From NCBI GenBank assembly GCA_902491415.1, contig CABUHP010000028.1, positions 1 through 12,770 on the forward strand: a DNA stretch of 12,770 bases, in the 5' to 3' direction. Source of the DNA: an uncultured Collinsella sp. GTDB lineage: Bacteria > Actinomycetota > Coriobacteriia > Coriobacteriales > Coriobacteriaceae. Positions 6,816 through 12,770 of this stretch are shown one piece after another. Below the pieces are notes generated by a model. It was not told the DNA's origin and did not search any database. It saw nothing but the letters and a program-made list of their open reading frames with translations. The position numbers were made by a program, and so were the translations under genes. The first letter of the stretch is position 1, and each line of letters begins with the position of its first letter.

Positions 6816-8510
6816 CTACTTGCGATGCGCGCGGTAGAACTCGATGAGCGCCTGGGTCGAAGCGTCCTGCTCGGCCTTGGCGGCGTCGTCGTGGAAGGCC
6901 GGGGTGATCTGCTTGGCAAGCTGCTTGCCAAGCTCGACGCCCCACTGGTCGTAGGAATCGATGCCCCAGACCGTGCCCTCGACAAACGTGATGTGCTCGT
7001 ACAGGGCGATGAGCTCACCGAGTGCGAACGGGGTCAGCGTGTCGCCGAAGATCGAGGTCGTCGGGCGGTTGCCCTCAAAGCAGCGGGCCGGGACGATCTG
7101 CTCGGGCGTGCCCTCGGCGCGCACCTCATCGGCCGTCTTACCAAAGGCGAGTGCCTTGGTCTGGGCCAGGAAGTTGCCCAGGAACAGCTCGTGCACGTCC
7201 TGACCGCTGTCGGTCGCAGGGTTGGCAGTGTTGGCGAAAGCGATAAAGTCGGCCGGGACCACCACGGTGCCCTGGTGCAGCAGCTGGTAGAAGGCGTGCT
7301 GACCGTTGGTGCCGGGCTCGCCCCAGAAGATCTCACCGGTATCGGAGGTCACGGCGCTGCCGTCCCAGCGGACATGCTTGCCGTTGGACTCCATGGTGAG
7401 CTGCTGCAGGTAGGCCGGGAAACGGTGCAGATACTGGCAGTACGGAAGCACGGCGTGGCTCTTGGAGCCGAAGAAGTTGACGTACCAGACGTTGAGCAGG
7501 CCCATCAGCGCGACGGCGTTGTTCTCGAGCGGCGTGTTGCAGAAGTACTCGTCGATGGCATGGAAGCCCTCGAGGAACTGCTGGAAGCGCTCGGGGCCGA
7601 GGACGACGATCAGCGACAGGCCCACGGCGGAGTCAACGGAGTAGCGGCCGCCGACCCAGTTCCAGAAGCCGAAGGCGTTGGCGGGGTCGATACCGAAGGC
7701 CTCGACCTTGTCGAGTGCGGTGGAAACGGCGACGAAGTGCTTGGCCACGGCCGCGGCGTTCTGCTCATCGGAACCGTCGATGGCGCCCTGAGCCTTGAGC
7801 TGCTCGAGCATCCAGGTCTTGACCTCGCGGGCGTTGGTGAGGGTCTCGAGCGTGGTGAAGGTCTTGGAGACGATGATCACGAGCGTGGTCTCGGGATCGA
7901 GGCCCTTGAGCTTCTCTGCCTGATCGTTGGGGTCGATGTTGGAGATATAGCGGCAGTCGATACCGGCGTCGGCATAGGGACGCAGGGCCTCGTAAGCCAT
8001 GACCGGGCCCAACTCGGAGCCGCCGATGCCGATAGACACCAGGTGCTCGATCTTCTTGCCGGTAACGCCCTTCCACTCACCGGAGCGCACGCGCTCGGCG
8101 AAGGCATACATGCGATCGAGGACCTCGTGCACGTCGGCGACGACATCCTGGCCGTCGACAATGAGCTGGCCCTTATCGCTTGCCGGACGGCGCAGCGCGG
8201 TGTGCAGGACGGCACGGTCCTCGGTGGTGTTGATGTGCTCGCCGGAGAACATGGCGTCGCGGCGCTCCTCGAGCTTCACCTCGCGGGCAAGATCGCACAG
8301 CAGCTTGACGGTCTCATCGGTCACCAGGTTCTTCGACAGATCGAAGTGCAGGTCACCGGCGTCAAAGCTCAGCTTGTTCACGCGCTCGGCATCGGCGGCG
8401 AACCAGGCCTTGAGGTCGATACCATCGGCCTCGAGCTTCTCCTGATGAGCCTCGAGTGCCTTCCAAGCGGCAGTCGACGTAGCATCGATAGGTGCGGCAA
8501 CAGTTGCCAT
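6816..8510 (-). CDS. pgi: Glucose-6-phosphate isomerase
   Basis: Cytoplasmic enzyme that interconverts glucose 6-phosphate and fructose 6-phosphate in glycolysis and gluconeogenesis. The protein is 564 residues, typical of the long bacterial form. Diagnostic segments are [27 protein letters not shown] (phosphate binding), [22 protein letters not shown] with the catalytic glutamate, [15 protein letters not shown] with the catalytic histidine, and [12 protein letters not shown] with the C-terminal active-site lysine. I chose the ATG at 8510 because GAGGAGG lies 6 nt upstream; an in-frame ATG at 8549 has no such site. A weak promoter candidate is CTGATT (8593-8598), 17 nt, TAGAAT (8570-8575), read on the minus strand. 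The gene's 3' end and terminator are duplicated at 3251-3346. Confidence 0.97.
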   Translation of the reverse strand: MATVAAPIDATSTAAWKALEAHQEKLEADGIDLKAWFAADAERVNKLSFDAGDLHFDLSKNLVTDETVKLLCDLAREVKLEERRDAMFSGEHINTTEDRAVLHTALRRPASDKGQLIVDGQDVVADVHEVLDRMYAFAERVRSGEWKGVTGKKIEHLVSIGIGGSELGPVMAYEALRPYADAGIDCRYISNIDPNDQAEKLKGLDPETTLVIIVSKTFTTLETLTNAREVKTWMLEQLKAQGAIDGSDEQNAAAVAKHFVAVSTALDKVEAFGIDPANAFGFWNWVGGRYSVDSAVGLSLIVVLGPERFQQFLEGFHAIDEYFCNTPLENNAVALMGLLNVWYVNFFGSKSHAVLPYCQYLHRFPAYLQQLTMESNGKHVRWDGSAVTSDTGEIFWGEPGTNGQHAFYQLLHQGTVVVPADFIAFANTANPATDSGQDVHELFLGNFLAQTKALAFGKTADEVRAEGTPEQIVPARCFEGNRPTTSIFGDTLTPFALGELIALYEHITFVEGTVWGIDSYDQWGVELGKQLAKQITPAFHDDAAKAEQDASTQALIEFYRAHRK

Positions 8511-8634
8511 AGAGTCCTCCTCAGCATACGGGCGCACGCCTCCATGCACCCGGACATTCAGATGCCACTATTCTAGCGCAGGTCAAGACTACAATCAGCG
8601 AGCGTTGCCAATCGGCCCCCAAACGGCAGCCGAT

Positions 8635-8700
8635 CAAAAAGGGACAGGCTTATTTTGGCAGGTCAAACGCTTTACCAACCAAAAATAACCCGTCCTTTTC
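8635..8700 (-). repeat. Long imperfect inverted repeat (REP-like or terminator)
   Basis: The left arm AAAAAGGGACAGGCTTATTTTGG (8636-8658, given here only as its key parts AAAAAGGGACAG and TTATTTTGG) pairs imperfectly with the right arm CCAAAAATAACC-CGTCCTTTT (8679-8699) around a loop of about 20 nt. On the minus strand it begins about 10 nt after the stop of the ADH-like gene and ends in TTTTT, so it can act as that gene's terminator. The outer 13 bp recur at 9369-9381, which suggests a dispersed repeat family. Confidence 0.55.
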
Positions 8701-8709
8701 TGGCAAATA

Positions 8710-9234
8710 TTAGGCCGCGGCGCAGACGCTACCGAGCAACTCACGCAGAGGAGACCCGATGCCCTCCAGCAGTTCGGGCGCGATAATGGCAAAAACGGGA
8801 ACCTCGCCGGTGCCCACGACAGCAGGCACCTTGCCCTCCGAGACAATGCATCCATAAGGCACAAAACCGTCTTCGCCGGCATCGAGCGCCGCCATGCGAC
8901 GCGCGAGCTCGCGCGCAAAGCCAGCAGTATCGGCATCGCCAATCGCCAGGACAAAGTCCACGCCCTCATCGGTTGCCAGGGCTACGGCCTCATCGACCAA
9001 ATCGTCTCCCCCGTCGCCCCCGGCCGAACCGCAACGAAAGAGTACGCGTTCGAGCAGGGCACGATCGAGCGAGCCCAGCGCCGCCGAAACGAGCTCATCG
9101 CGCGTGTGCTTGTCGCCTCCCAGCACGACCAGTGCCTTGGTGCCGCCATAGTGGGCAACCAATCGCCCGCACCAGCGAGCCACATCCCCATCCGCAACCA
9201 AGCGCGTCGGCATACCAAACCCATAGTTGACCAT
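8710..9234 (-). CDS. Half-length protein related to the N-terminal domain of iron-containing alcohol dehydrogenases
   Basis: A protein of about 174 residues that resembles only the nucleotide-binding half of group III (iron-dependent) alcohol dehydrogenases. It starts with FGMPTRLVADGDVARW (compare the family's NPT-R-I-G-G start), continues with HYGGTKALVVLGGDKHTRD, and has EGVDFVLAIGDADTAGF where the family has the GGGS nucleotide loop. The GGGS motif is replaced, and the whole metal-binding C-terminal domain (about 200 residues) is missing, so normal dehydrogenase activity is unlikely. The ATG at 9234 fits where family proteins begin and has AGG 12 nt and GGGG 3 nt upstream; the longer ATG at 9285 has no ribosome binding site. 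The stop is followed by a hairpin. It may be a regulatory or decaying derivative; moderate certainty. Confidence 0.65.
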   Translation of the reverse strand: MVNYGFGMPTRLVADGDVARWCGRLVAHYGGTKALVVLGGDKHTRDELVSAALGSLDRALLERVLFRCGSAGGDGGDDLVDEAVALATDEGVDFVLAIGDADTAGFARELARRMAALDAGEDGFVPYGCIVSEGKVPAVVGTGEVPVFAIIAPELLEGIGSPLRELLGSVCAAA

Positions 9235-9368
9235 TATCCCCACAACCCTTCCGTGCTTTATGGTGGTATCGATCGTTAGGCTCATGCTACGAAGCGAGCT
9301 TTTCCGAGCTGTTTCGCGCTCTTTAGGGCTGCGTTAAAACCCCGATGAAGCCGCACGACCATACTTGC

Positions 9369-9381
9369 CAAAAAGGGACAG
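9369..9381 (+). repeat. Second copy of the 13-bp repeat CAAAAAGGGACAG
   Basis: The same 13 bases occur at 8635-8647 in the same orientation, so the two copies bracket the ADH-like gene. This copy lacks the long inverted partner; it is followed by ATTTTGACGGTGTCC, giving a short GGACA/TGTCC pair, and overlaps the approach to the polymerase promoter. Confidence 0.5.
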
Positions 9382-9384
9382 ATT

Positions 9385-9413
9385 TTGACGGTGTCCGTGC
9401 AAGCGGGTATTAT
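9385..9413 (+). promoter_or_regulatory. Sigma-70-type promoter of the polymerase operon
   Basis: TTGACG (9385-9390), a 17-nt spacer and TATTAT (9408-9413) make a near-consensus housekeeping promoter. The start point would fall near 9420, inside the LexA-like boxes, and about 40 nt before the polymerase start codon at 9459. Confidence 0.8.
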
Positions 9414-9444
9414 CGAACAGGTATTCGATAAGAACATGTGTTTG
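9411..9444 (+). promoter_or_regulatory. Two LexA-like SOS boxes
   Basis: Box 1 is CGAACAGGTATTCG (9414-9427) inside the larger palindrome TATCGAA-N6-TTCGATA (9411-9430). Box 2 is AGAACATGTGTTTG (9431-9444). Both resemble the Gram-positive LexA site CGAAC-N4-GTTCG, box 1 with one mismatch in the core. They directly follow the -10 element and cover the predicted start point, as expected for repression until DNA damage. The downstream lesion-bypass polymerase supports this reading. Confidence 0.72.
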
Positions 9445-9458
9445 ATGGAAGGGCACGG

Positions 9459-10964
9459 ATGGCGCACGAGCAGCACACCTATATCTGCATCGACCTCAAG
9501 ACGTTTTATGCCAGCGTCGAGTGCGTCGACCGTGGGCTCGATCCGCTCACCACCAACCTGGTCGTTGCCGACGAATCGCGCGGACGCACGACCATCTGCC
9601 TCGCTATCACGCAGGCCATGAAGGACTTAGGTATTCACAACCGCTGCCGTCTGTTCGAGATTCCCGACGGCATCGACTGCATCAAAGCAGTGCCGCGCAT
9701 GCAGCACTACATGGAGGTATCGGCGCAAATCTACGGCATCTACCTGGAATACGTCAGCCCGCAGGATGTCCATGTCTATTCGATCGACGAGTGCTTTATC
9801 GATGTCACGCCCTACTTGGATCTCTACCACACCGATGCCAAAGGCTTTGCCTGCATGCTGCGCGACGAGGTCGTACGCCGCACCGGCATTACCGCTACAG
9901 TCGGTATCGGACCCAACCTATTCCAAGCAAAAGTGGCGCTCGACATCACCGCCAAACACGTGCCCAGCCGTATCGGGATACTTGACGACGAGACCTTTCG
10001 CAAGGAGATCTGGCCGCACCGCCCCATCACCGACATCTGGGGCATCGGTCCCGGCGTGGCGGCGCGTCTCGAAAAGTACGGCGCCTATGATCTCATGGGC
10101 GTCGCAGCGCTCGACGAAAACCTGCTCTACGACGAGTTTGGCGTGAATGCCGAGTATCTGATCGACCATGCCTTTGGACGCGAGCCGACGACCATCGCCG
10201 ACATCCAAGCCTATCGCCCCCAAGCGACTTCGACCACCACGGGACAGGTGCTCTCGAAGGGCTATGCCTACGAACAGGCCTATACGGTGTTACGTGAGAT
10301 GGTCGACACCGCCGTGCTGGACCTGGTCGACAAGCATGTGGTCTGCGACAGCATTTCGCTCTTTGTGGGCTACGCAAGCGAGCGCGCCGACATTCGCCGG
10401 CTCGATGCCAGTGGCACGGCGCAATACATCGACGGCTGCGGGCACCTACGCTCAAGCACCTCGGGAATCGAGCCGGCCGCAAGCGATGGCCCCGAACTTG
10501 CACCCCGCGCGCCCAAGCCCGTCCAGCGCAATGACGAGCGCCGTCGCATGGTTCGCGAGGCACAGGCGATTGACGGCATCTTCGTGGGTGAGCACGGCGG
10601 CAAGCCACGTGGCGGTTATGCCGCGCTCTTTGCCCATTCCAACGCGTCGCGAAAGCTGCCCGAGCGAACCAATTCGTTTAAGAAGATCATGGGCTACTTT
10701 GATGACCTGTGGGCACAGACTGTCGACCCCAAACGCCCCGTCAAGCGCATCAACCTGGGCTTTGGCAACCTCATGCCCGAGGAATTTGCCACCATCGACC
10801 TATTTAGCGATATCGAGGCAGATGAGCGCGAGCGCGACCTGGCGCGCGCCGTCCTGGCCGTGAAAGGCAAGTACGGCAAGAACGCGCTCGTCAAAGGATT
10901 AAGCTTTACCGCCGGCGCCACCGCGCGCGAACGCAACGACCAAGTTGGAGGACACCGTGCCTAA
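9459..10964 (+). CDS. Y-family DNA polymerase, UvrX/UmuC-like
   Basis: Translesion DNA polymerase that copies past damaged bases during the SOS response, 501 residues. The palm begins with YICIDLKTFYASVEC (metal-binding Asp12, steric-gate region Phe16-Tyr17). The second catalytic motif is VYSIDECFIDVT with Asp110 and Glu111. VGIGPNLFQAKVALDITAK and the helix-hairpin-helix segment DIWGIGPGVAARLEKYG (about 192-208) follow. The C-terminal little-finger domain starts near residue 265 and carries an insert of about 70 residues (about 320-390), making the protein longer than the roughly 420 residues of related Gram-positive polymerases. The ATG at 9459 is preceded by GGAAGGG; a GTG at 9438 is in frame but lies inside the second LexA box. 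It is followed, with an 8-nt overlap, by a YolD-like gene, the usual partner arrangement. Confidence 0.92.
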   Translation: MAHEQHTYICIDLKTFYASVECVDRGLDPLTTNLVVADESRGRTTICLAITQAMKDLGIHNRCRLFEIPDGIDCIKAVPRMQHYMEVSAQIYGIYLEYVSPQDVHVYSIDECFIDVTPYLDLYHTDAKGFACMLRDEVVRRTGITATVGIGPNLFQAKVALDITAKHVPSRIGILDDETFRKEIWPHRPITDIWGIGPGVAARLEKYGAYDLMGVAALDENLLYDEFGVNAEYLIDHAFGREPTTIADIQAYRPQATSTTTGQVLSKGYAYEQAYTVLREMVDTAVLDLVDKHVVCDSISLFVGYASERADIRRLDASGTAQYIDGCGHLRSSTSGIEPAASDGPELAPRAPKPVQRNDERRRMVREAQAIDGIFVGEHGGKPRGGYAALFAHSNASRKLPERTNSFKKIMGYFDDLWAQTVDPKRPVKRINLGFGNLMPEEFATIDLFSDIEADERERDLARAVLAVKGKYGKNALVKGLSFTAGATARERNDQVGGHRA

Positions 10965-11382
10965 GTCCCAACAACAGCCGATGCGGCCACCAACACCTTT
11001 TGAACGCCTAGCGGACCCCGAGGGAAGACGTCGCTCCGCCGACCCAAAGCTCACCGCCAACGGCGCCGTCCGCGCCGGCCGTGCCGCGCAGTTTATGCCC
11101 TTTGCCGCCCTCACGGGATACTACGAACTCGTGCGCAAGCAAGAGATCACCGTCGAACCAAAATGTGAGCTCACGGAAGAGAAAGCCCTCGAGCTTTCGC
11201 AAAAGCTCGAGGGCCTCAAACGCGGCGACTTGGTGCGCGTCACCTATTACGATATGTACGGCTATCGCGCTCGCACGGGCATCCTTGATGAGGTGCTCCC
11301 CGCCTTCAAACTACTCAAGCTCCGAGACATCGCCATCGACTTCGACGACATCCAGGACATTGAGTTACGCGGACGAGCCTAG
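10957..11382 (+). CDS. YolD-like family protein, polymerase partner
   Basis: A small cytoplasmic protein of 141 residues related to the YolD family, which is found beside UvrX-type polymerases and is thought to take a UmuD-like partner role. The recognisable core is RAAQFMPFAALTGYYELVRKQE (key part MPFAALTGYYE near residues 46-56), followed by a charged helix and a beta-rich end (DLVRVTYYDMYGYRARTGI and FDDIQDIELRG). The GTG at 10957 has GGAGG 5 nt upstream and overlaps the polymerase stop by 8 nt, which indicates translational coupling and shared SOS control. It ends 26 nt before the convergent copper-chaperone-like gene. Confidence 0.85.
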   Translation: MPKSQQQPMRPPTPFERLADPEGRRRSADPKLTANGAVRAGRAAQFMPFAALTGYYELVRKQEITVEPKCELTEEKALELSQKLEGLKRGDLVRVTYYDMYGYRARTGILDEVLPAFKLLKLRDIAIDFDDIQDIELRGRA

Positions 11383-11388
11383 CCAAGG

Positions 11389-11410
11389 AAGCGCATCCAG
11401 GGCGGCGCTT
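11389..11410. terminator. Small hairpin between convergent genes
   Basis: AAGCGC and GCGCTT flank a ten-base loop in the 26-nt gap between the YolD-like gene and the HMA gene, touching the HMA stop codon. The stem is short and has no clear T-run on the plus strand, so it is at most a weak shared terminator. Confidence 0.3.
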
Positions 11411-11792
11411 ACAGCGTCATGACGTAGTAGCCCGCGCCTTTCACGGCCGCCACGAGAGCGCCGCGGTCGATCGGCTGCTTAGAGCGCACGCGTGCCGTGT
11501 GGTCCGCGTACGTTACCGTAGCCCACACGCCATCAAGCGCATTGAGGGCATTCGTCACATTCCGGGCGCAGCCGTCGCAACTCATGCCGCCGATAAGGAG
11601 TTCCTCACGATAGGGGTAGTGGGACTCGTCGGTGTCTGCCACCACAACCTTTTTGGCCTTCTTGCCGCTCGCACCATCGCTGCAGCAACTCTTCCCGTGT
11701 GTCGAAGCGGCAATGCGACGCAGTCCAAAAAACATGCCGACGGCAATGACGGTCAGCACGATGAGATTCGCAGGGTTGAGCAAGTCACTCAT
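11409..11792 (-). CDS. Membrane-anchored heavy-metal-associated (HMA, CopZ-like) protein
   Basis: A 127-residue protein with one N-terminal membrane helix (about residues 8-24, PANLIVLTVIAVGMFFG), a short linker with a Cys36-Cys37 pair and a lysine cluster, then a C-terminal heavy-metal-associated domain. The metal site is the canonical IGGMSCDGCARNV with Cys72 and Cys75; the domain ends in GAGYYV. It probably binds Cu(I) and hands it to an exporter or buffers it at the membrane; mercury or other soft metals cannot be excluded. The ATG at 11792 is preceded by AAAGGGGA. A CsoR-like operator lies about 30 nt upstream, supporting copper induction. No copper P-type ATPase or csoR gene is in the window, so the gene stands alone here. 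Confidence 0.85.
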   Translation of the reverse strand: MSDLLNPANLIVLTVIAVGMFFGLRRIAASTHGKSCCSDGASGKKAKKVVVADTDESHYPYREELLIGGMSCDGCARNVTNALNALDGVWATVTYADHTARVRSKQPIDRGALVAAVKGAGYYVMTL

Positions 11793-11820
11793 GCGTTCCC
11801 CTTTCAGTAGCACTATCTAG

Positions 11821-11838
11821 ATACCCCCATGGGGTGTC
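11821..11838 (-). promoter_or_regulatory. CsoR-like copper operator
   Basis: ATACCCCCATGGGGTGT is a GC-tract palindrome (CCCCATGGGG core, 11825-11834) with AT-rich flanks, the form bound by Cu(I)-sensing CsoR repressors. It lies 30-45 nt upstream of the HMA gene start. On the minus strand, TTAAGA and TATCTA flank it at 19-nt spacing and could be a weak promoter with the operator inside the spacer. Confidence 0.65.
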
Positions 11839-11899
11839 CCCATCTTAACCCAAAATCATGTCCGTTCGGTCAATTAGTTTTCCTCTTCAAACTTTTTTG

Positions 11900-11927
11900 T
11901 TGACCATGGCTTACTTTCGTGTATAAG
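11900..11927 (+). promoter_or_regulatory. Promoter of the DUF3793-flavodoxin operon
   Basis: TTGACC (11900-11905), a 16-nt spacer and TATAAG (11922-11927) form a good housekeeping promoter. The start point would be near 11934, about 32 nt before the GTG start codon at 11966. Confidence 0.72.
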
Positions 11928-11946
11928 TTTTCCTAGGCTAACAGTT
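11928..11946 (+). promoter_or_regulatory. Possible DtxR/IdeR-like iron-regulator half-site
   Basis: TTTTCCTAGGCTAACAGTT at the predicted start point matches the core and one side (TAGGCTAAC, 11934-11942) of the DtxR/IdeR consensus TTAGGTTAGGCTAACCTAA; the left side is poor. A 9-bp sequence, AGTTTTCCT, occurs at 11876-11884 and again at 11926-11934, exactly 50 bp apart and flanking the promoter. Iron control would make sense for a flavodoxin operon, but the match is partial. Confidence 0.35.
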
Positions 11947-11965
11947 TAGATCCGTAAGGAGCGAC

Positions 11966-12670
11966 GTGACTCGAACCATAGACATCCCAACGTTTCAGGC
12001 AGCAGTCGTGCGCAACTGCTCCCCCACGCTCGCGGGCATCAAGCCGGCATCGCTCTTTACCTATCCAGGCACCTACGCCCACGGGGACGGCTCGACCGCA
12101 ACAGAAACCATCGCAGAACGCCGAGCACGCCTGCTCAACGTTATCGCCCAGTGCAACCGCGAGCTTGACCCGCTTGGCATCCACCTGAGTGTTTTGGTCT
12201 GGCGGCCCTGCGGAGCGCTCGTGTACGTGTACCGAGCCAAAAGCCTCACCACCTATTTCGCGGACCCTCGCGCCAAAACGGCGCTCGCCTCGGAAGGCTA
12301 CGACACGAGAGACCTTTCGACATGCCTTGTGCATTTGGCATCACGCATCACGCTCGCGAGTAATAACGTCGCGGAATGCGCCTGTAGCCAGACTCGATGC
12401 GCACTACCCCAGCAAGCTAGCTGCAGCAACGACTGCACCTGCGAGTTTCCGCACGAAATAGGCTACTTCCTAGGATATCCCTACGACGACGTGCACGAGT
12501 TTATCGTCCAGCGCGGCGAGAACTATAAGGTCTTTGGGGCCTGGAAGGTCTACGCAAATGTCGAGCAGGCACTTGCGACGTTTGATGCCTACCGCGCCTG
12601 CACCCAATACTTCACCTTTGTCTATCAGCAGGGCTACAGCTTGGCGCAACTTGCCCAGGCAACCCGATAG
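11966..12670 (+). CDS. DUF3793 family protein with cysteine-rich insert
   Basis: A 234-residue cytoplasmic protein of the DUF3793 family, whose biochemical role is unknown. Family hallmarks are CSPTLAGIKPASLF (18-31), CNRELDPLGI (63-72) and FPHEIGYFLGYPYDDVHEFI (161-180), then FGAWKVY. Between the middle and the FPHEIG block there is a cluster of six cysteines (138, 140, 145, 153, 157, 159; pattern C-x-C-x4-C-x7-C-x3-C-x-C) that could hold a metal or iron-sulphur centre. The GTG at 11966 follows TAAGGAG. A flavodoxin gene begins 46 nt downstream; this pairing is common for the family and suggests a redox or electron-transfer job. Function beyond that is inference. Confidence 0.85.
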   Translation: MTRTIDIPTFQAAVVRNCSPTLAGIKPASLFTYPGTYAHGDGSTATETIAERRARLLNVIAQCNRELDPLGIHLSVLVWRPCGALVYVYRAKSLTTYFADPRAKTALASEGYDTRDLSTCLVHLASRITLASNNVAECACSQTRCALPQQASCSNDCTCEFPHEIGYFLGYPYDDVHEFIVQRGENYKVFGAWKVYANVEQALATFDAYRACTQYFTFVYQQGYSLAQLAQATR

Positions 12671-12716
12671 AACATAGAAGCCGTGGCAACCTGCCGCACA
12701 ACTGAAAGGACTCAAC

Positions 12717-12770
12717 ATGAGCAAGATCGCCGTCGTCTACTGGAGCGGTACAGGCAACACCGAGGCCATG
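12717..12770 (+). CDS. Flavodoxin, N-terminal fragment cut by the window edge
   Basis: Eighteen codons are visible, reading MSKIAVVYWSGTGNTEAM. The short beta strand followed by SGTGNTE is the FMN-phosphate loop of flavodoxins, small soluble electron carriers that can replace ferredoxin. AAAGGA lies 7 nt before the ATG. It follows the DUF3793 gene on the same strand and is presumably in its operon. The rest lies beyond the window, so length and class are unknown. Confidence 0.85.
   Translation, partial: MSKIAVVYWSGTGNTEAM

Noticed and set aside
6825..8576. Very long plus-strand frame opposite pgi
   Set aside because: It is the antisense of pgi; high-GC codon bias keeps it open, and the minus strand encodes a complete, recognisable isomerase.

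Overview
The window looks like chromosomal DNA from a high-GC Gram-positive gut bacterium of the class Coriobacteriia, probably Collinsella or a close relative. This rests on the protein flavour, GC-rich third codon positions, strong AGGAGG-type ribosome binding sites, a Gram-positive (CGAAC-N4-GTTCG-like) LexA site, a CsoR-type copper operator and a DUF3793-flavodoxin pair. It is an inference from style, not from a marker gene.

Region 1 (1-3032, all minus strand) is a sugar-phosphate block. Reading downstream, it holds deoC (deoxyribose-phosphate aldolase), a Cof-type HAD phosphatase, a beta-phosphoglucomutase-like HAD hydrolase and a PfkB kinase that resembles fructoselysine 6-kinase FrlD and runs off the left edge.

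Region 2 (about 3250-6850) is the accessory part. Three plus-strand genes form a tight cassette: an unrecognised 296-residue protein, a ClpP-like serine protease with a complete catalytic triad, and a short soluble VirD4/TraG-like P-loop ATPase whose start overlaps the protease stop by 8 nt. The cassette lies between two same-orientation copies of the 3' end of pgi plus its terminator. The right copy is the real end of pgi. The left copy (3251-3346) is an orphan tail that encodes the last nine Pgi residues and repeats the terminator hairpin. This is the architecture left by an element that integrates at the 3' end of pgi, but no recombinase or relaxase is visible inside.

Region 3 (6751-8510) is pgi itself, glucose-6-phosphate isomerase, on the minus strand. 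Upstream lies a half-length protein resembling only the nucleotide-binding half of iron-dependent alcohol dehydrogenases, bracketed by a 13-bp repeat.

Region 4 (9385-11382) is an SOS-type lesion-bypass operon. A well-formed promoter runs into two LexA-like boxes, followed by a UvrX/UmuC-like Y-family polymerase and a YolD-like partner with an 8-nt overlap.

Region 5 (11409-12770) holds a membrane-anchored copper-chaperone-like HMA protein on the minus strand with a CsoR-like operator. Divergent from it is a DUF3793 protein with a cysteine-rich insert, followed by the start of a flavodoxin that runs off the right edge. A DtxR/IdeR-like half-site at that promoter hints at iron control.

No tRNA, rRNA, CRISPR array or insertion-sequence transposase was seen.
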